Source: Marivita sp046592965
Lineage (GTDB): Bacteria; Pseudomonadota; Alphaproteobacteria; Rhodobacterales; Rhodobacteraceae
Direction of reading: 5' to 3'
Assembly (NCBI RefSeq): GCF_046592965.1
Contig: NZ_JBISBV010000007.1
Span: 91,074 to 155,073 of the forward strand
Length of the DNA: 64,000 nt
Below are positions 44,703 to 53,419 of the stretch, one piece after another (position 1 is the first letter of the stretch; every line of letters begins with the position of its first letter). The notes below the pieces were generated by a model. It was not told where the DNA came from and made no database searches. It saw nothing but the letters and a program-made list of their open reading frames with translations. The position numbers and the translations under genes were made by a program.

Positions 44703-45896
44703 TTATTTGCCGATGTCGCAGACGGATTCCGAATAGGGCTTGAACGCCACATCCGCCGGGATCGTCGAGACGAGCTTGAAGAAATCGTCGCCTTGTTCCA
44801 CCTCGTCGGGTGTCTTGACCTCGATCGAATACATGTCGTGAATCAGACGTCCGTTCGGATACAGTGTCGCGTTGCTCACGAAGAAGTCGTCGATATCCAT
44901 CTCACGCATCTGGGCCAGAACGGCCTTCGCCTCGTCGGTTCCAGCGGCATCAACAGCTTTCAGATAGTTTGTCACCGCAGAGTACGTTCCAGCGGCAACC
45001 CAGCCGGGCGCGTTGCCGGTGATCTCTTTCATACGAAGCCCGAATTTTTCGGAGTCCTCGTCCAGGGTCCAGAACCATGGCGCGGAAAACCGCACGCCCT
45101 GCATCGCGTCAACGCCGATTGCGCGGGTGTCGGACTGGTGCAGAATGGGCAAAGCGACCGTCATGCCGCCAGCCATGATGCCAAATTCCTGCACCTGTTT
45201 GACAGCGTTCACCAGATCGGGGCCGTTCATGTTCATGATCAGCGCCTCTGCGCCCGAGGCTTGTGCCTGAAGCAGATAGGACGAAAAATCCGTGGTTCCC
45301 AAGGGCGCACGGATCTTGCCGACCAGCGTGCCGCCACCGGCAAGGATCGCGGCCTCTTCGGTTGCTTCCTGAACCTTGCCTGCCTCGTAGTCGGGGGACA
45401 GGATAAAGAATGTTTCAACGCCATCGTCGAGCAGGAAACTGACCGGGCTGGTAAAGACCGAATGCGCGTCATAGGCCCACGCAACCACATTACCGTTGCA
45501 ATCGGCCTCGGTCGGCTTGTCCGTGAGGGGCGACACGAAAAGGCCGACCTTGTTCAGATCGCCGATCAGCGTGTTGACACCAAGCGCGATGGCAGAGTTC
45601 GCCATGTCGGCAATCGCGTCAACGTCTTCTTGCTCCATCCACTGGCGCGCGATGCTCAGCCCGACTTCCGGCTTGTTCTGGTGGTCCGCAGAGACCAGCT
45701 CAATCGGCTTGCCCAGTGCCTCGCCACCGTAATCGGCAATCGCCATCTCTACGGCTGTGACAACCTCCGTGCCGCCAAGTGCCGAAAATGAAGAACTTTG
45801 ATCGTTCAGAACGCCGATCTTGACCTGGCCATCCTGCGCCAGTCCGGCGGTCGCCATGGCTCCGAGTGCCAGCGACATCGCAATAGTCCGTTTCAT
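44703..45896 (-). CDS. Periplasmic substrate-binding protein of a branched-chain-type ABC importer, system 2
   Basis: 397 residues. Signal peptide 1-20 (MKRTIAMSLALGAMATAGLA, cleavage after AGLA). The mature type-1 periplasmic-binding fold shows VKIGVLNDQSSSFSALGGTEVVTAVEMAIADYGG, ISIARQWM-like helix, GDLNKVGLFVSPL and ANSAIALGVN. It differs clearly from the system 1 binding protein and probably recognises another ligand. It heads the Liv2 operon with a near-perfect motif copy 107 nt upstream. The ATG at 45896 has a GGGAGAGAC ribosome site. Confidence 0.88.
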   Translation of the reverse strand: MKRTIAMSLALGAMATAGLAQDGQVKIGVLNDQSSSFSALGGTEVVTAVEMAIADYGGEALGKPIELVSADHQNKPEVGLSIARQWMEQEDVDAIADMANSAIALGVNTLIGDLNKVGLFVSPLTDKPTEADCNGNVVAWAYDAHSVFTSPVSFLLDDGVETFFILSPDYEAGKVQEATEEAAILAGGGTLVGKIRAPLGTTDFSSYLLQAQASGAEALIMNMNGPDLVNAVKQVQEFGIMAGGMTVALPILHQSDTRAIGVDAMQGVRFSAPWFWTLDEDSEKFGLRMKEITGNAPGWVAAGTYSAVTNYLKAVDAAGTDEAKAVLAQMREMDIDDFFVSNATLYPNGRLIHDMYSIEVKTPDEVEQGDDFFKLVSTIPADVAFKPYSESVCDIGK

Positions 45897-46003
45897 GTGT
45901 CTCTCCCTATAAATTTTGTTGCTGTTCGAGCCATCCCGCACTTTGCCCCTCAGGGATGGACACCAAAAGCTTCCACCACGATGTGCGACAGGGCAGACCG
46001 GCT

Positions 46004-46023
46004 GCATCGTCTGAAAGGACTAA
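46004..46023 (-). promoter_or_regulatory. Regulon motif copy upstream of the Liv2 operon
   Basis: Reads TTAGTCCTTTCAGACGATGC toward the binding-protein gene, an exact consensus match, 107 nt before the start codon. The opposite copy for the MDR-ipdAB operon lies 95 nt away. Confidence 0.75.
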
Positions 46024-46117
46024 TCATTTCAGGGCCGAACGCACCCGAAAAAGACCCCCGTACGAACAGAGCCGAAATTGCGCCGCGAAAAACCGGCGGT
46101 ACGTCAATAATTCGTCA

Positions 46118-46137
46118 TTAGTCCCATTGGACGATGC
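46118..46137 (+). promoter_or_regulatory. Regulon motif copy upstream of the MDR-ipdAB operon
   Basis: Reads TTAGTCCCATTGGACGATGC toward the 46202 gene, matching except for T in place of C at position 11. It ends 64 nt before the start codon of a seven-gene operon. Confidence 0.72.
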
Positions 46138-46201
46138 CGCACCGGTCGATGAATGGCGATCCTCGGGGTTGGAATGAAACGCCGACCACGGAAAGAATGC
46201 C

Positions 46202-47215
46202 ATGACCATGAGAGCCGTCATTTGCCGGGAATTCGCGCCACGCGCCGAACTGACCCTCGACGATGTGCCCGCCCCGACTCCGGGCGCAGATGACGTCCTG
46301 ATCGACGTGGCGGCGTGCGGGATCAACTTTTTCGACGGGCTGATGGTGGAAGGAAACTACCAGACCAAGCCAGACCGCCCCTTTTCCCCCGGAAGCGAGG
46401 TCGCCGGTATCGTGCGTGCCGTCGGCAGCGATGTGACAACTGTCACACCCGGCGACCGCGTTCTGGCGTTTACCGGAACCGGTGGATATGCCGAACAGGC
46501 CGTTGCCCCGGCCCGCAGCGTTCATCCGATCCCCGACAGCATGCGCTTTGAACAGGCCGCCGGATTCGTCATCACCTACGCCACATCGCACCACGCCCTG
46601 AACGATCGCGCCGCGTTGCAGGCCGGCGAGACGGTTCTGGTGCTTGGCGCGGCAGGCGGTGTCGGCCTGACGGCCATCGAAATCGCCAAACAGATGGGCG
46701 CACGGGTCATCGCCGCTGCATCCACGGACGAAAAGCTTGACCTTTGCCGGACACATGGCGCGGACGAGACGATCAACTATACCAACGACGACCTGCGCAC
46801 CCGCCTCAAGGAAATCTGCGGCAAGACCGGCGTTGACGTTGTGTATGATCCCGTCGGCGGCGGAATGGCCGAGGCGGCAATCCGGTCCCTCGCCATCAAT
46901 GGCCGCTATCTGGTCATCGGCTTTGCCTCGGGTGATATTCCGAAAATTCCGCTCAACCTGCTGCTGCTGAAACAGTCGTCGCTCATCGGCGTATTCTGGG
47001 GCGCATTCGCCCGCGCCAATCCCGACCTGAACGCTGCCAACATGGCCGAATTGTTCGACTGGTTCCAGGCGGGCCACCTGAACCCACATATCGGCGGCGA
47101 ATACCCGATGGATCGCTACGCCGAGGCGCTGGACGCCGTCATGGAACGTCGCGCCCAAGGCAAGGTCGTCCTGACCATGCCGGGCGCGGAATTGAATAAG
47201 AGGACTCCAGAATGA
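46202..47215 (+). CDS. Zinc-free MDR-family NADPH:quinone oxidoreductase-like protein
   Basis: 337 residues. DVAACGINFFDGLMVEGNYQTKPDRPFSPGSEVAGIVRAVGSDV (~30-75) and the Rossmann LVLGAAGGVGLTAIEIAKQMGARVIAAAST (~145-175) mark a quinone-oxidoreductase/enoyl-reductase of the medium-chain family; zinc ligands are absent. The C-terminus QGKVVLTMPG is typical. It may reduce an enoyl-CoA or enone. First gene of the operon carrying ipdA and ipdB, overlapping the next gene by ATGA. Confidence 0.85.
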   Translation: MTMRAVICREFAPRAELTLDDVPAPTPGADDVLIDVAACGINFFDGLMVEGNYQTKPDRPFSPGSEVAGIVRAVGSDVTTVTPGDRVLAFTGTGGYAEQAVAPARSVHPIPDSMRFEQAAGFVITYATSHHALNDRAALQAGETVLVLGAAGGVGLTAIEIAKQMGARVIAAASTDEKLDLCRTHGADETINYTNDDLRTRLKEICGKTGVDVVYDPVGGGMAEAAIRSLAINGRYLVIGFASGDIPKIPLNLLLLKQSSLIGVFWGAFARANPDLNAANMAELFDWFQAGHLNPHIGGEYPMDRYAEALDAVMERRAQGKVVLTMPGAELNKRTPE

Positions 47216-49305
47216 CCGACACTGTTACCGATGCCGTAGCGCTTGACCTGCTGGGCGATATCCTTGTCGCGACCGTCGACAATCCGCCTGTCAACGCACT
47301 GTCCCATGCGGTGCGTGCAGGGCTGGTCGCCGCTGTCGACCGGCTCGAAAACGACGGTGATGCCCGCGCGATGGTCATCCTTTGCGCTGGCCGGACCTTT
47401 ATGGCAGGTGCGGACATTCGCGAGTTCGGCAAACCCATGCAAGACCCGCAACTGGGCAACGTCATTGACCGGCTGGATGCCTGCGGCAAACCTATCGTGG
47501 CGGCCATGCACGGCACCGCTCTGGGTGGCGGGCTTGAGGTGGCCCTGGCGTGCAGTTACCGCATGGCTGACCCCGCCGCCCGTTTCGGCCTTCCCGAAGT
47601 GACGCTGGGCCTTTTGCCCGGCTCCGGCGGCATCGTGCGCACACCCCGTCTGATCGGTGTGGAAGCGGCACTGCCGATGATCACCGAAGGGCGCCCGGTC
47701 TCCGCGGACCATGCCCAAAAGACCGGACTGATCGACGAAATCGCAACCGGCGATCTGCGCGAGGCCGCTTTGGCATTCGCCGCGCGGATCGTGGCGGACG
47801 GCGCAAAGCTGCGCCGGACCAGCGATCTGCCGGTGCCGGAGTATGACCGTGCACTCCTTGATCAGGCCCGCACAACACTGGCCCGCAAATACAAGGGACA
47901 GAACGCGCCCCAGCAAGCGGTCGACCTGATCGAGATGGCCAGCGACACAGCTTTCCGCGAAGCGGCCCACAAGGAATTCGCGGCCTGCAAGGCGCTGGTC
48001 GCGTCGCCCCAGTCAAAGGCGCTGCGCCATGTATTTGTGGCGGAACGTGCCGCCTTGAAAATCGACGGCGTCCCGCGCGATACCAAGCCGCGCGAAGTGC
48101 GCAAGGTTGCCGTCGTCGGCCCCGGCACGATGGGGCGCGGCATCGCGATCTGCTTTCTGGATGCCGGACTCCCTGTGGTTCTGATCGGCAACAATCAGGA
48201 CACGCTGGACAAGGCCGACACCGTAATCCGCAAAATCTATGGCGGACAGGTCAAGCGCGGTCGTATGAGCGAAGCTCAGGTGAATGACCGCATGGCGGCG
48301 CTGACCCTGACGCTCGATTACGACGGGCTGGACGGCGTTGATCTGGCCATCGAGGCCGTGACCGAGGACATGGACGTCAAGAAAGACGTTCTGTCAAAGC
48401 TGGAACAGGCGCTGCACGATCGCGCGATCATCGCCACCAACACATCGTTTCTGGATATCGAAGCGCTGGCGTCCTCGCTGTCGCGGCCCGAAAACTTTGC
48501 CGGAATGCACTTTTTCAATCCGGCCAACGTCATGAAGCTGCTTGAAAACGTCCGCGCCAAAGCCACGGCACCCGATGTGCTGGCAACGATGACGGCCATC
48601 GGGCGCAAGCTGGGCAAAACGCCGGTGATGGTCGGGCGCTCCGAAGGTTTTGTTGCCAACCGGATGCTGTCCAAACGCTCACGCGAAGCGCAGTTCCTTC
48701 TAGAGGACGGTGCCACACCGCAGCAGGTCGACCGCGTGCTGACCGGATTCGGATTTCCCATCGGTCCGTTCGCGCTTGCCGATCTGGCCGGCATGGACAT
48801 CATGGCCGCAGCCCGCCAGACCCGCATTGCCGGAATGACCCAAAGGGAACGAGATTGCGACATCGTGGATCAACTGGCCGCCGCCGGGCGGTTGGGCCGC
48901 AAGACCGGGTCCGGCTATTACCTTTATGACGAAGAGGGAAAGGGCCACCCCGATCCCGCCGTCGAAGAGCTTTTGGCCGCACACCGCACCAAACGCGGCC
49001 TGCCGCAACGCGAGATCACGGATCAGGAGATCCTGGAACGCTGCCTGTATGCGATGGTCAATGAAGGCGCGCACCTGCTTGACGAAGGCGGCGCAGCCCG
49101 GCCCGGCGACATTGACGTCATCTGGACCAGCGGATTTGGCTGGCCCCGCCACCTTGGCGGACCGATGTTCTGGGCCGACCAGATCGGACTGGCAAAGATC
49201 AAAGACGCGCTCGACACCTACTGCGCACTTGTCGGCGACCAATACTTCACACCCGCAAACCTGATCGAAACCCGTGTGGCCGAGGGCCGCGGATTCTTCG
49301 ACTGA
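47212..49305 (+). CDS. FadB/FadJ-type fused enoyl-CoA hydratase / 3-hydroxyacyl-CoA dehydrogenase
   Basis: 697 residues. Residues ~1-200 form a crotonase domain (AGRTFMAGADIREFG, HGTALGGGLEVALACSYR, FGLPEVTLGLLPGSGGIVRTPRL with both catalytic Glu). From ~295 the NAD domain begins (KVAVVGPGTMGRGIAICFLDAG), with IATNTSFLDIEALA, MHFFNPANVMKLLE and catalytic His/Glu context; the two C-terminal helical domains run ~480-697 (GFVANRML, GFGFPIGPFALADLAGMDI, WPRHLGGPMFWAD). It performs two successive beta-oxidation steps. In this operon it may process the ring-C-opened chain after IpdAB, but broad specificity is usual. Confidence 0.9.
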   Translation: MTDTVTDAVALDLLGDILVATVDNPPVNALSHAVRAGLVAAVDRLENDGDARAMVILCAGRTFMAGADIREFGKPMQDPQLGNVIDRLDACGKPIVAAMHGTALGGGLEVALACSYRMADPAARFGLPEVTLGLLPGSGGIVRTPRLIGVEAALPMITEGRPVSADHAQKTGLIDEIATGDLREAALAFAARIVADGAKLRRTSDLPVPEYDRALLDQARTTLARKYKGQNAPQQAVDLIEMASDTAFREAAHKEFAACKALVASPQSKALRHVFVAERAALKIDGVPRDTKPREVRKVAVVGPGTMGRGIAICFLDAGLPVVLIGNNQDTLDKADTVIRKIYGGQVKRGRMSEAQVNDRMAALTLTLDYDGLDGVDLAIEAVTEDMDVKKDVLSKLEQALHDRAIIATNTSFLDIEALASSLSRPENFAGMHFFNPANVMKLLENVRAKATAPDVLATMTAIGRKLGKTPVMVGRSEGFVANRMLSKRSREAQFLLEDGATPQQVDRVLTGFGFPIGPFALADLAGMDIMAAARQTRIAGMTQRERDCDIVDQLAAAGRLGRKTGSGYYLYDEEGKGHPDPAVEELLAAHRTKRGLPQREITDQEILERCLYAMVNEGAHLLDEGGAARPGDIDVIWTSGFGWPRHLGGPMFWADQIGLAKIKDALDTYCALVGDQYFTPANLIETRVAEGRGFFD

Positions 49306-49342
49306 CCTGCGCGAACTCTCCGCTAAGAATGAAAGAAACACC

Positions 49343-50221
49343 ATGAACAAAGAAATGTCCCTCAAGTCTGTCGTCGCCGATCTGCGCGACGGTATGACAA
49401 TCGGCGTCGGCGGCTGGGGCCCCCGGCGCAAGCCGATGGCGCTGATCCGCGAGATCATGCGCTCTGATCTGAAGGATCTGACCGTCGTGGCCTTTGGTGG
49501 CCCCGAAGTCGGGATGCTCGCCGCTGCTGGCAAGCTGGCCTGCGCGAAATACGGGTTTGTCTCGCTCGATTTCATTCCGATCGAACCCTATTTCCGCAAG
49601 ATGCGGCAGGACGGCACCCTGAAGGTTCAGGAACTGGACGAAGGCCTGCTTTATCTGGGTCTGCGGGCTGCGGGCAATAACACTCCTTTTGCGCCGACAC
49701 GTGTCGGCCCCGGCTCGGCGGTGATGGAGATGAACCCGGACCTCAAAACCATCCGCTCGCCCTATGGCGACAAGGAAGAACTGCTGGCGATGCCGGCGAT
49801 CCATCTGGACGCGGCGCTGATCCACGTCAGCCGCGCCGATCGCACCGGCAATACACTGACATTCGGGCCGGATCCGTTCTTTGACGAGTTTTTCGCCCGC
49901 GCCGCCAAGAAGGTCTATGTCACGACCGAAGAGCTTGTCGACAGCGTCGCGTCGGAAAACGCCGAGGACATGAAGGCGAACCTGTTTGAACCCTACCTTG
50001 TCACCGGCGTGGTCGATGCACCGCTTGGCGCACATCCAACCACATCGCATTACAGCTATGGCTGGGACGCGCCCCATCTCAAGGAATATGCTGCATCCGC
50101 CAAGGAAGACGGTGGCTGGCAGACATTCTTCGACAAATACATTGCTGACGGAGAAGAAAGCTATCGCGACGCTGTAGGCGGCGACGATCACATCCGCGCA
50201 CTTCCCATCCCTACGATATGA
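49343..50221 (+). CDS. ipdA: IpdA: alpha subunit of the COCHEA-CoA hydrolase (CoA-transferase-fold)
   Basis: 292 residues. RDGMTIGVGGWGPRRKPMALIREIMRSDLKDLTVVAFGGPEVGMLAAAGKL, YGFVSLD, ELDEGLLYLGLRAA, SPYGDKEELLAMPAIHLDAALIH and the tail GWQTFFDKYIADGEESY agree residue by residue with remembered mycobacterial IpdA (Rv3551). IpdAB has the class I CoA-transferase fold but is known to hydrolyse ring C of a steroid CoA ester. Start ATG 49343. It overlaps ipdB by ATGA, as expected for obligate subunits. This is the most specific steroid marker together with ipdB. Confidence 0.9.
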   Translation: MNKEMSLKSVVADLRDGMTIGVGGWGPRRKPMALIREIMRSDLKDLTVVAFGGPEVGMLAAAGKLACAKYGFVSLDFIPIEPYFRKMRQDGTLKVQELDEGLLYLGLRAAGNNTPFAPTRVGPGSAVMEMNPDLKTIRSPYGDKEELLAMPAIHLDAALIHVSRADRTGNTLTFGPDPFFDEFFARAAKKVYVTTEELVDSVASENAEDMKANLFEPYLVTGVVDAPLGAHPTTSHYSYGWDAPHLKEYAASAKEDGGWQTFFDKYIADGEESYRDAVGGDDHIRALPIPTI

Positions 50222-51036
50222 TCGGACACGACATGGCACCTGCAAAAGATTTCACCCTTTCCGAACTGGTCATCGCCGCCGCCTCCGAAGCGTGGCGCGA
50301 CGATGACGAACTTTTGGTCACAGGCATTGGCCCCGTCCCGCGTATCGCAGCCGGGCTTGCCAAACTGACCTATCACCCCGGCCTGCAAATGACCGACGGC
50401 GAAGCGTGGCTGACCGAAGACCCCGTTCCGGTTGGTCCGCGTGGCGATTACAAGGCGCGCTACAGCGGCTGGATGCCGTATCGTCGCGTGTTTGAAAGCG
50501 TCTGGTCGGGGCGGCGTCATGCCATGGTCACTCCGGTCCAGATCGACCGCTGGGGTCAGGGTAACATTTCGATGTTGGGCGACGATCTGGAAAAACCAAA
50601 GGTCCAGATGCTGGGCGTGCGCGGTTTTCCGGGCAACTCGGTCTGTCACAAGAATTCGATGTTCCTTCCCAGCCACACAAAACGCACCTTTGTCGAAGGC
50701 GAAGTCGACGTGGTGGCATCGGTCGGGTTCAAGAAAGACACCTGGCCCGCGAATGCGCCCGAGGATTTTGTCGAAATCGGCCTGATGGTCACGAACCTCT
50801 GCGTCTTTGACTTCAACGGCCCAGACCACGCAGCGCAGGTTCTGTCGCTGCATCCCGGCGTCACGTTTGACGAGGTGCAGGACAACACCGGATTCGAGCT
50901 GCTCAAGGCCGACGGGATGGGCGAAACGCCGGCTCCGACGCAGGAACAGCTCGACATCATCAAGCGGCTCGATCCCACCGACATTCGCGCCAAGGTGATC
51001 AAGGACAATCCTCCGGGCATCCGCCCCGCCGCCTGA
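50218..51036 (+). CDS. ipdB: IpdB: beta subunit of the COCHEA-CoA hydrolase
   Basis: 272 residues. LVIAAASEAWRDDDELLVTGIGPVPRIAAGLAKLTYHPGLQMTDGEAWL, GWMPYRRVFESVWSGRRHAMVTPVQIDRWGQGNISMLG, VRGFPGNSVCHKNSMF, KRTFVEGEVDVVASVGF and VFDFNGPDHAAQVLSLHPGVT match the remembered IpdB pattern. The usual CoA-transferase catalytic-Glu motif (SENG) is absent, consistent with hydrolase function. Start 50218 (overlapping the ipdA stop) is chosen; ATG 50233 is possible. Confidence 0.9.
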   Translation: MIGHDMAPAKDFTLSELVIAAASEAWRDDDELLVTGIGPVPRIAAGLAKLTYHPGLQMTDGEAWLTEDPVPVGPRGDYKARYSGWMPYRRVFESVWSGRRHAMVTPVQIDRWGQGNISMLGDDLEKPKVQMLGVRGFPGNSVCHKNSMFLPSHTKRTFVEGEVDVVASVGFKKDTWPANAPEDFVEIGLMVTNLCVFDFNGPDHAAQVLSLHPGVTFDEVQDNTGFELLKADGMGETPAPTQEQLDIIKRLDPTDIRAKVIKDNPPGIRPAA

Positions 51037-51116
51037 GACGGGAGCGACAAGACTTCAGAGCATCGGTGGTCCATCAGCCTGCGATGCTCACCCCCCCAAT
51101 TCACGAAGGAAAGCCC

Positions 51117-52325
51117 ATGGATTTCGAACACTCCCCTCGTGCCAAAGAGCTGGTGAAAAAGCTCTCGGCCTTCATGGACGAGCACGTCTATCCCAACGAG
51201 GCGCTTTATCACGAACAGATCGAAGAGGACCGCTGGGGTCATCCTCCGATCTTGCAGGAGCTGACCGCCAAGGCAAAGGCCGAAGGGTTGTGGAACCTGT
51301 TCTTGCCGGATTCCGAGCATGGCGCAGGACTGAGCAACCTTGAATATGCCCCGCTTTGCGAAGTCATGGGGCGGGTCCATTTCTCGCCGCAGATTTTCAA
51401 TTGCGGCGCACCCGATACCGGCAATATCGAAACCATCGAACGCTATGGCACCGAGGCGCAAAAGGCCGAATGGCTGCCCGGTATGCTGGATGGCACGATC
51501 AAGTCGGCCTTTGCGATGACGGAACCCGATGTCGCCTCCAGCGATGCGACCAATATCCAGGCGTCCATTGTGCGCGATGGCGACGATTACGTCATCAACG
51601 GGCGTAAATGGTGGACATCCGGCGTCGGCGACCGCAACTGCAAGATGATGATTTTCATGGGCAAAACCGACCCGGATGCCCCCAAGCACAAACAGCAGTC
51701 GATGATCCTTGTTCCGGTGGATACACCCGGTGTCAACGTGATGCGTCCGCTGACGGTGTTTGGCTATGACGACGCGCCACACGGGCATATGGAGATCGAC
51801 TTTGTCGATGTGCGCGTTCCGGCCACCAACATGCTGCTGGGCGAAGGGCGGGGCTTTGAAATCGCGCAAGGACGGCTTGGCCCTGGGCGCATCCATCACT
51901 GCATGCGTCTGATCGGTCTGGCAGAGCGTTCGCTTGAACTGATGTGCCGCAGGGTTTCGAGCCGCGTTGCATTCGGCAAACCGATTTCCGAGCAAAGCGT
52001 CACGCTGGAGCGCATCGCCGAATCGCGCATTGCGATTGATCAGGCCCGTCTGCTGACGCTGAACGCCGCCTATATGATGGACACGGTCGGCAACAAGGCC
52101 GCCCGCGCGGAAATCGCCATGATCAAGGTCGCAGCCCCGAACATGGCCTGCAAGGTGATCGACTGGGCCATTCAGGCCCATGGCGGTGCGGGGGTCTCCC
52201 AGGACTTCGTTCTTGCGAACTACTATGCCCACGCGCGCAAGATCCGCTTTGCGGATGGCCCCGACGAAGTGCACCGCAACCAGATCGGGCGACTGGAATT
52301 GCGCAAATACACCGAAGCGGCCTAA
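51117..52325 (+). CDS. Acyl-CoA dehydrogenase, ACAD10/11 or LvaC-like
   Basis: 402 residues: VKKLSAFMDEHVYPNE, PDSEHGAGLSNLEYAPLCEVMGR, FAMTEPDVASSDATNIQASI, GRKWWTSGVGDRNCKMMIFMGKTDP, LGPGRIHHCMRLIGLAERSLELM and GGAGVSQDFVLANYYAHARKIRFADGPDEVHRNQIGRLEL. This subgroup (ACAD10/11-like) differs from the FadE types above. It is 3 nt upstream of an aminoglycoside-phosphotransferase-fold kinase gene, the same partnership found as one polypeptide in human ACAD10/11 and as LvaC/LvaA in Pseudomonas levulinate catabolism. Confidence 0.87.
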   Translation: MDFEHSPRAKELVKKLSAFMDEHVYPNEALYHEQIEEDRWGHPPILQELTAKAKAEGLWNLFLPDSEHGAGLSNLEYAPLCEVMGRVHFSPQIFNCGAPDTGNIETIERYGTEAQKAEWLPGMLDGTIKSAFAMTEPDVASSDATNIQASIVRDGDDYVINGRKWWTSGVGDRNCKMMIFMGKTDPDAPKHKQQSMILVPVDTPGVNVMRPLTVFGYDDAPHGHMEIDFVDVRVPATNMLLGEGRGFEIAQGRLGPGRIHHCMRLIGLAERSLELMCRRVSSRVAFGKPISEQSVTLERIAESRIAIDQARLLTLNAAYMMDTVGNKAARAEIAMIKVAAPNMACKVIDWAIQAHGGAGVSQDFVLANYYAHARKIRFADGPDEVHRNQIGRLELRKYTEAA

Positions 52326-52328
52326 GCC

Positions 52329-53399
52329 ATGGATGCCGCGCGCTTTACCGGAACAGAACCTCTTGCCAAAGGCGGCCCGGTCGTTCCGGACCGCCTCCAG
52401 CGCTATCTGCAAGGGGCCCTGCCCGGTTGCGACGGAACGCTCACGATCGAGCGGTTTCGCGGCGGGCAGTCCAATCCGACGATGGTCCTGTCATTTGACG
52501 GCGTGCGGCGTCTGGTCCTGCGCAAGAAACCCGATGGCGTGCTTTTGCCCTCGGCCCATGCCGTGGACCGCGAATTTCGGGTGATTTCCGCCTTGCAGGA
52601 TACCGCCGTTCCGGTCGCGGGGGCGCAGCTTCTGTGCACGGACGAAAGCATCGTCGGCACCATGTTCTATATCATGGATTACGTCGAAGGCCGCTCGTTC
52701 TGGGAACCGTGGTTGCCTGATCTGCCTGCCCCCGAACGCACACGGATCTATGGGGAACTGGGCCGTGTCATTGCCCAATTGCATCGCGTCGATCCCGCCG
52801 ACATCGGGCTGGAGGATTTCGGACGGCCCGACGGCTACGTTGCCCGTCAGGTGTCGCGCTGGACAAAGCAATACCGCGCCTCGGAAACCGATCCGATTGA
52901 CGCGATGGATCGCCTTATTGAGTGGCTGCCCGACAACCTGCCCGAGCAACGCCGCAGGGCCCTGATTCACGGCGATTACCGGCTGGACAACATGATCTTC
53001 CATCCGACCGAGGCGCGTATCCTCGCCGTTGTGGATTGGGAGCTTTCGACCATCGGTGATCCAATGGCGGATTTTGCCTATCACATGCTGACATGGCATT
53101 TTCCGCGCGCCGCGTTTCGCGGCTTGGCCGATACCGATCTGGGTGCCTTGGGCATTCCCGAAATCCGCCCCTACCGCGATGCCTATCTTGAGGCCACCGG
53201 CCAGCAGGATGTCAACGAGCGGGACTGGAACACCTATCTGGCGTTCTGCCTGTTCCGCGTTGCCGCGATCCGTCAGGGCGTCATGAAACGTGTGATCGAC
53301 GGCACCGCATCCAACCCTCATGCGCGCGAAGCCGGTGAACTGGCCCGTCCGGTGGCCGAGCTTGGCTGGCACTATGCCAACTCTGCCATGACATCCTGA
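52329..53399 (+). CDS. Aminoglycoside-phosphotransferase-fold kinase, ACAD11/LvaA-like
   Basis: 356 residues with ERFRGGQSNPTMVLSFDGVRRLVLRKKPDGVLLPSAHAVDREFRVISAL (P-loop-like and Lys), the catalytic loop ALIHGDYRLDNMIFHP (HGDxxxxN, ~211) and the metal Asp in AVVDWELSTIGDPMADFAY (~237). These kinases phosphorylate a 4-hydroxyacyl-CoA so that the partner dehydrogenase can remove phosphate and move the hydroxyl. The adjoining ACAD supports this. A 4-hydroxyacyl CoA from steroid ring opening or from a side-chain lactone is a plausible substrate. Confidence 0.85.
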   Translation: MDAARFTGTEPLAKGGPVVPDRLQRYLQGALPGCDGTLTIERFRGGQSNPTMVLSFDGVRRLVLRKKPDGVLLPSAHAVDREFRVISALQDTAVPVAGAQLLCTDESIVGTMFYIMDYVEGRSFWEPWLPDLPAPERTRIYGELGRVIAQLHRVDPADIGLEDFGRPDGYVARQVSRWTKQYRASETDPIDAMDRLIEWLPDNLPEQRRRALIHGDYRLDNMIFHPTEARILAVVDWELSTIGDPMADFAYHMLTWHFPRAAFRGLADTDLGALGIPEIRPYRDAYLEATGQQDVNERDWNTYLAFCLFRVAAIRQGVMKRVIDGTASNPHAREAGELARPVAELGWHYANSAMTS

Positions 53400-53419
53400 C
53401 CCTCCGAAGGACCAGCCCG

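Noticed and set aside
49343..51036. Classical acyl-CoA:acetate/3-oxoacid CoA-transferase
   Set aside because: The fold is the same, but the sequence follows IpdA/IpdB and the catalytic-Glu motif of true transferases is not seen in the beta subunit.
49247..52412. Long minus-strand frames opposite ipdA, ipdB and the following dehydrogenase
   Set aside because: They are shadows of conserved plus-strand genes and have no family resemblance or ribosome sites.
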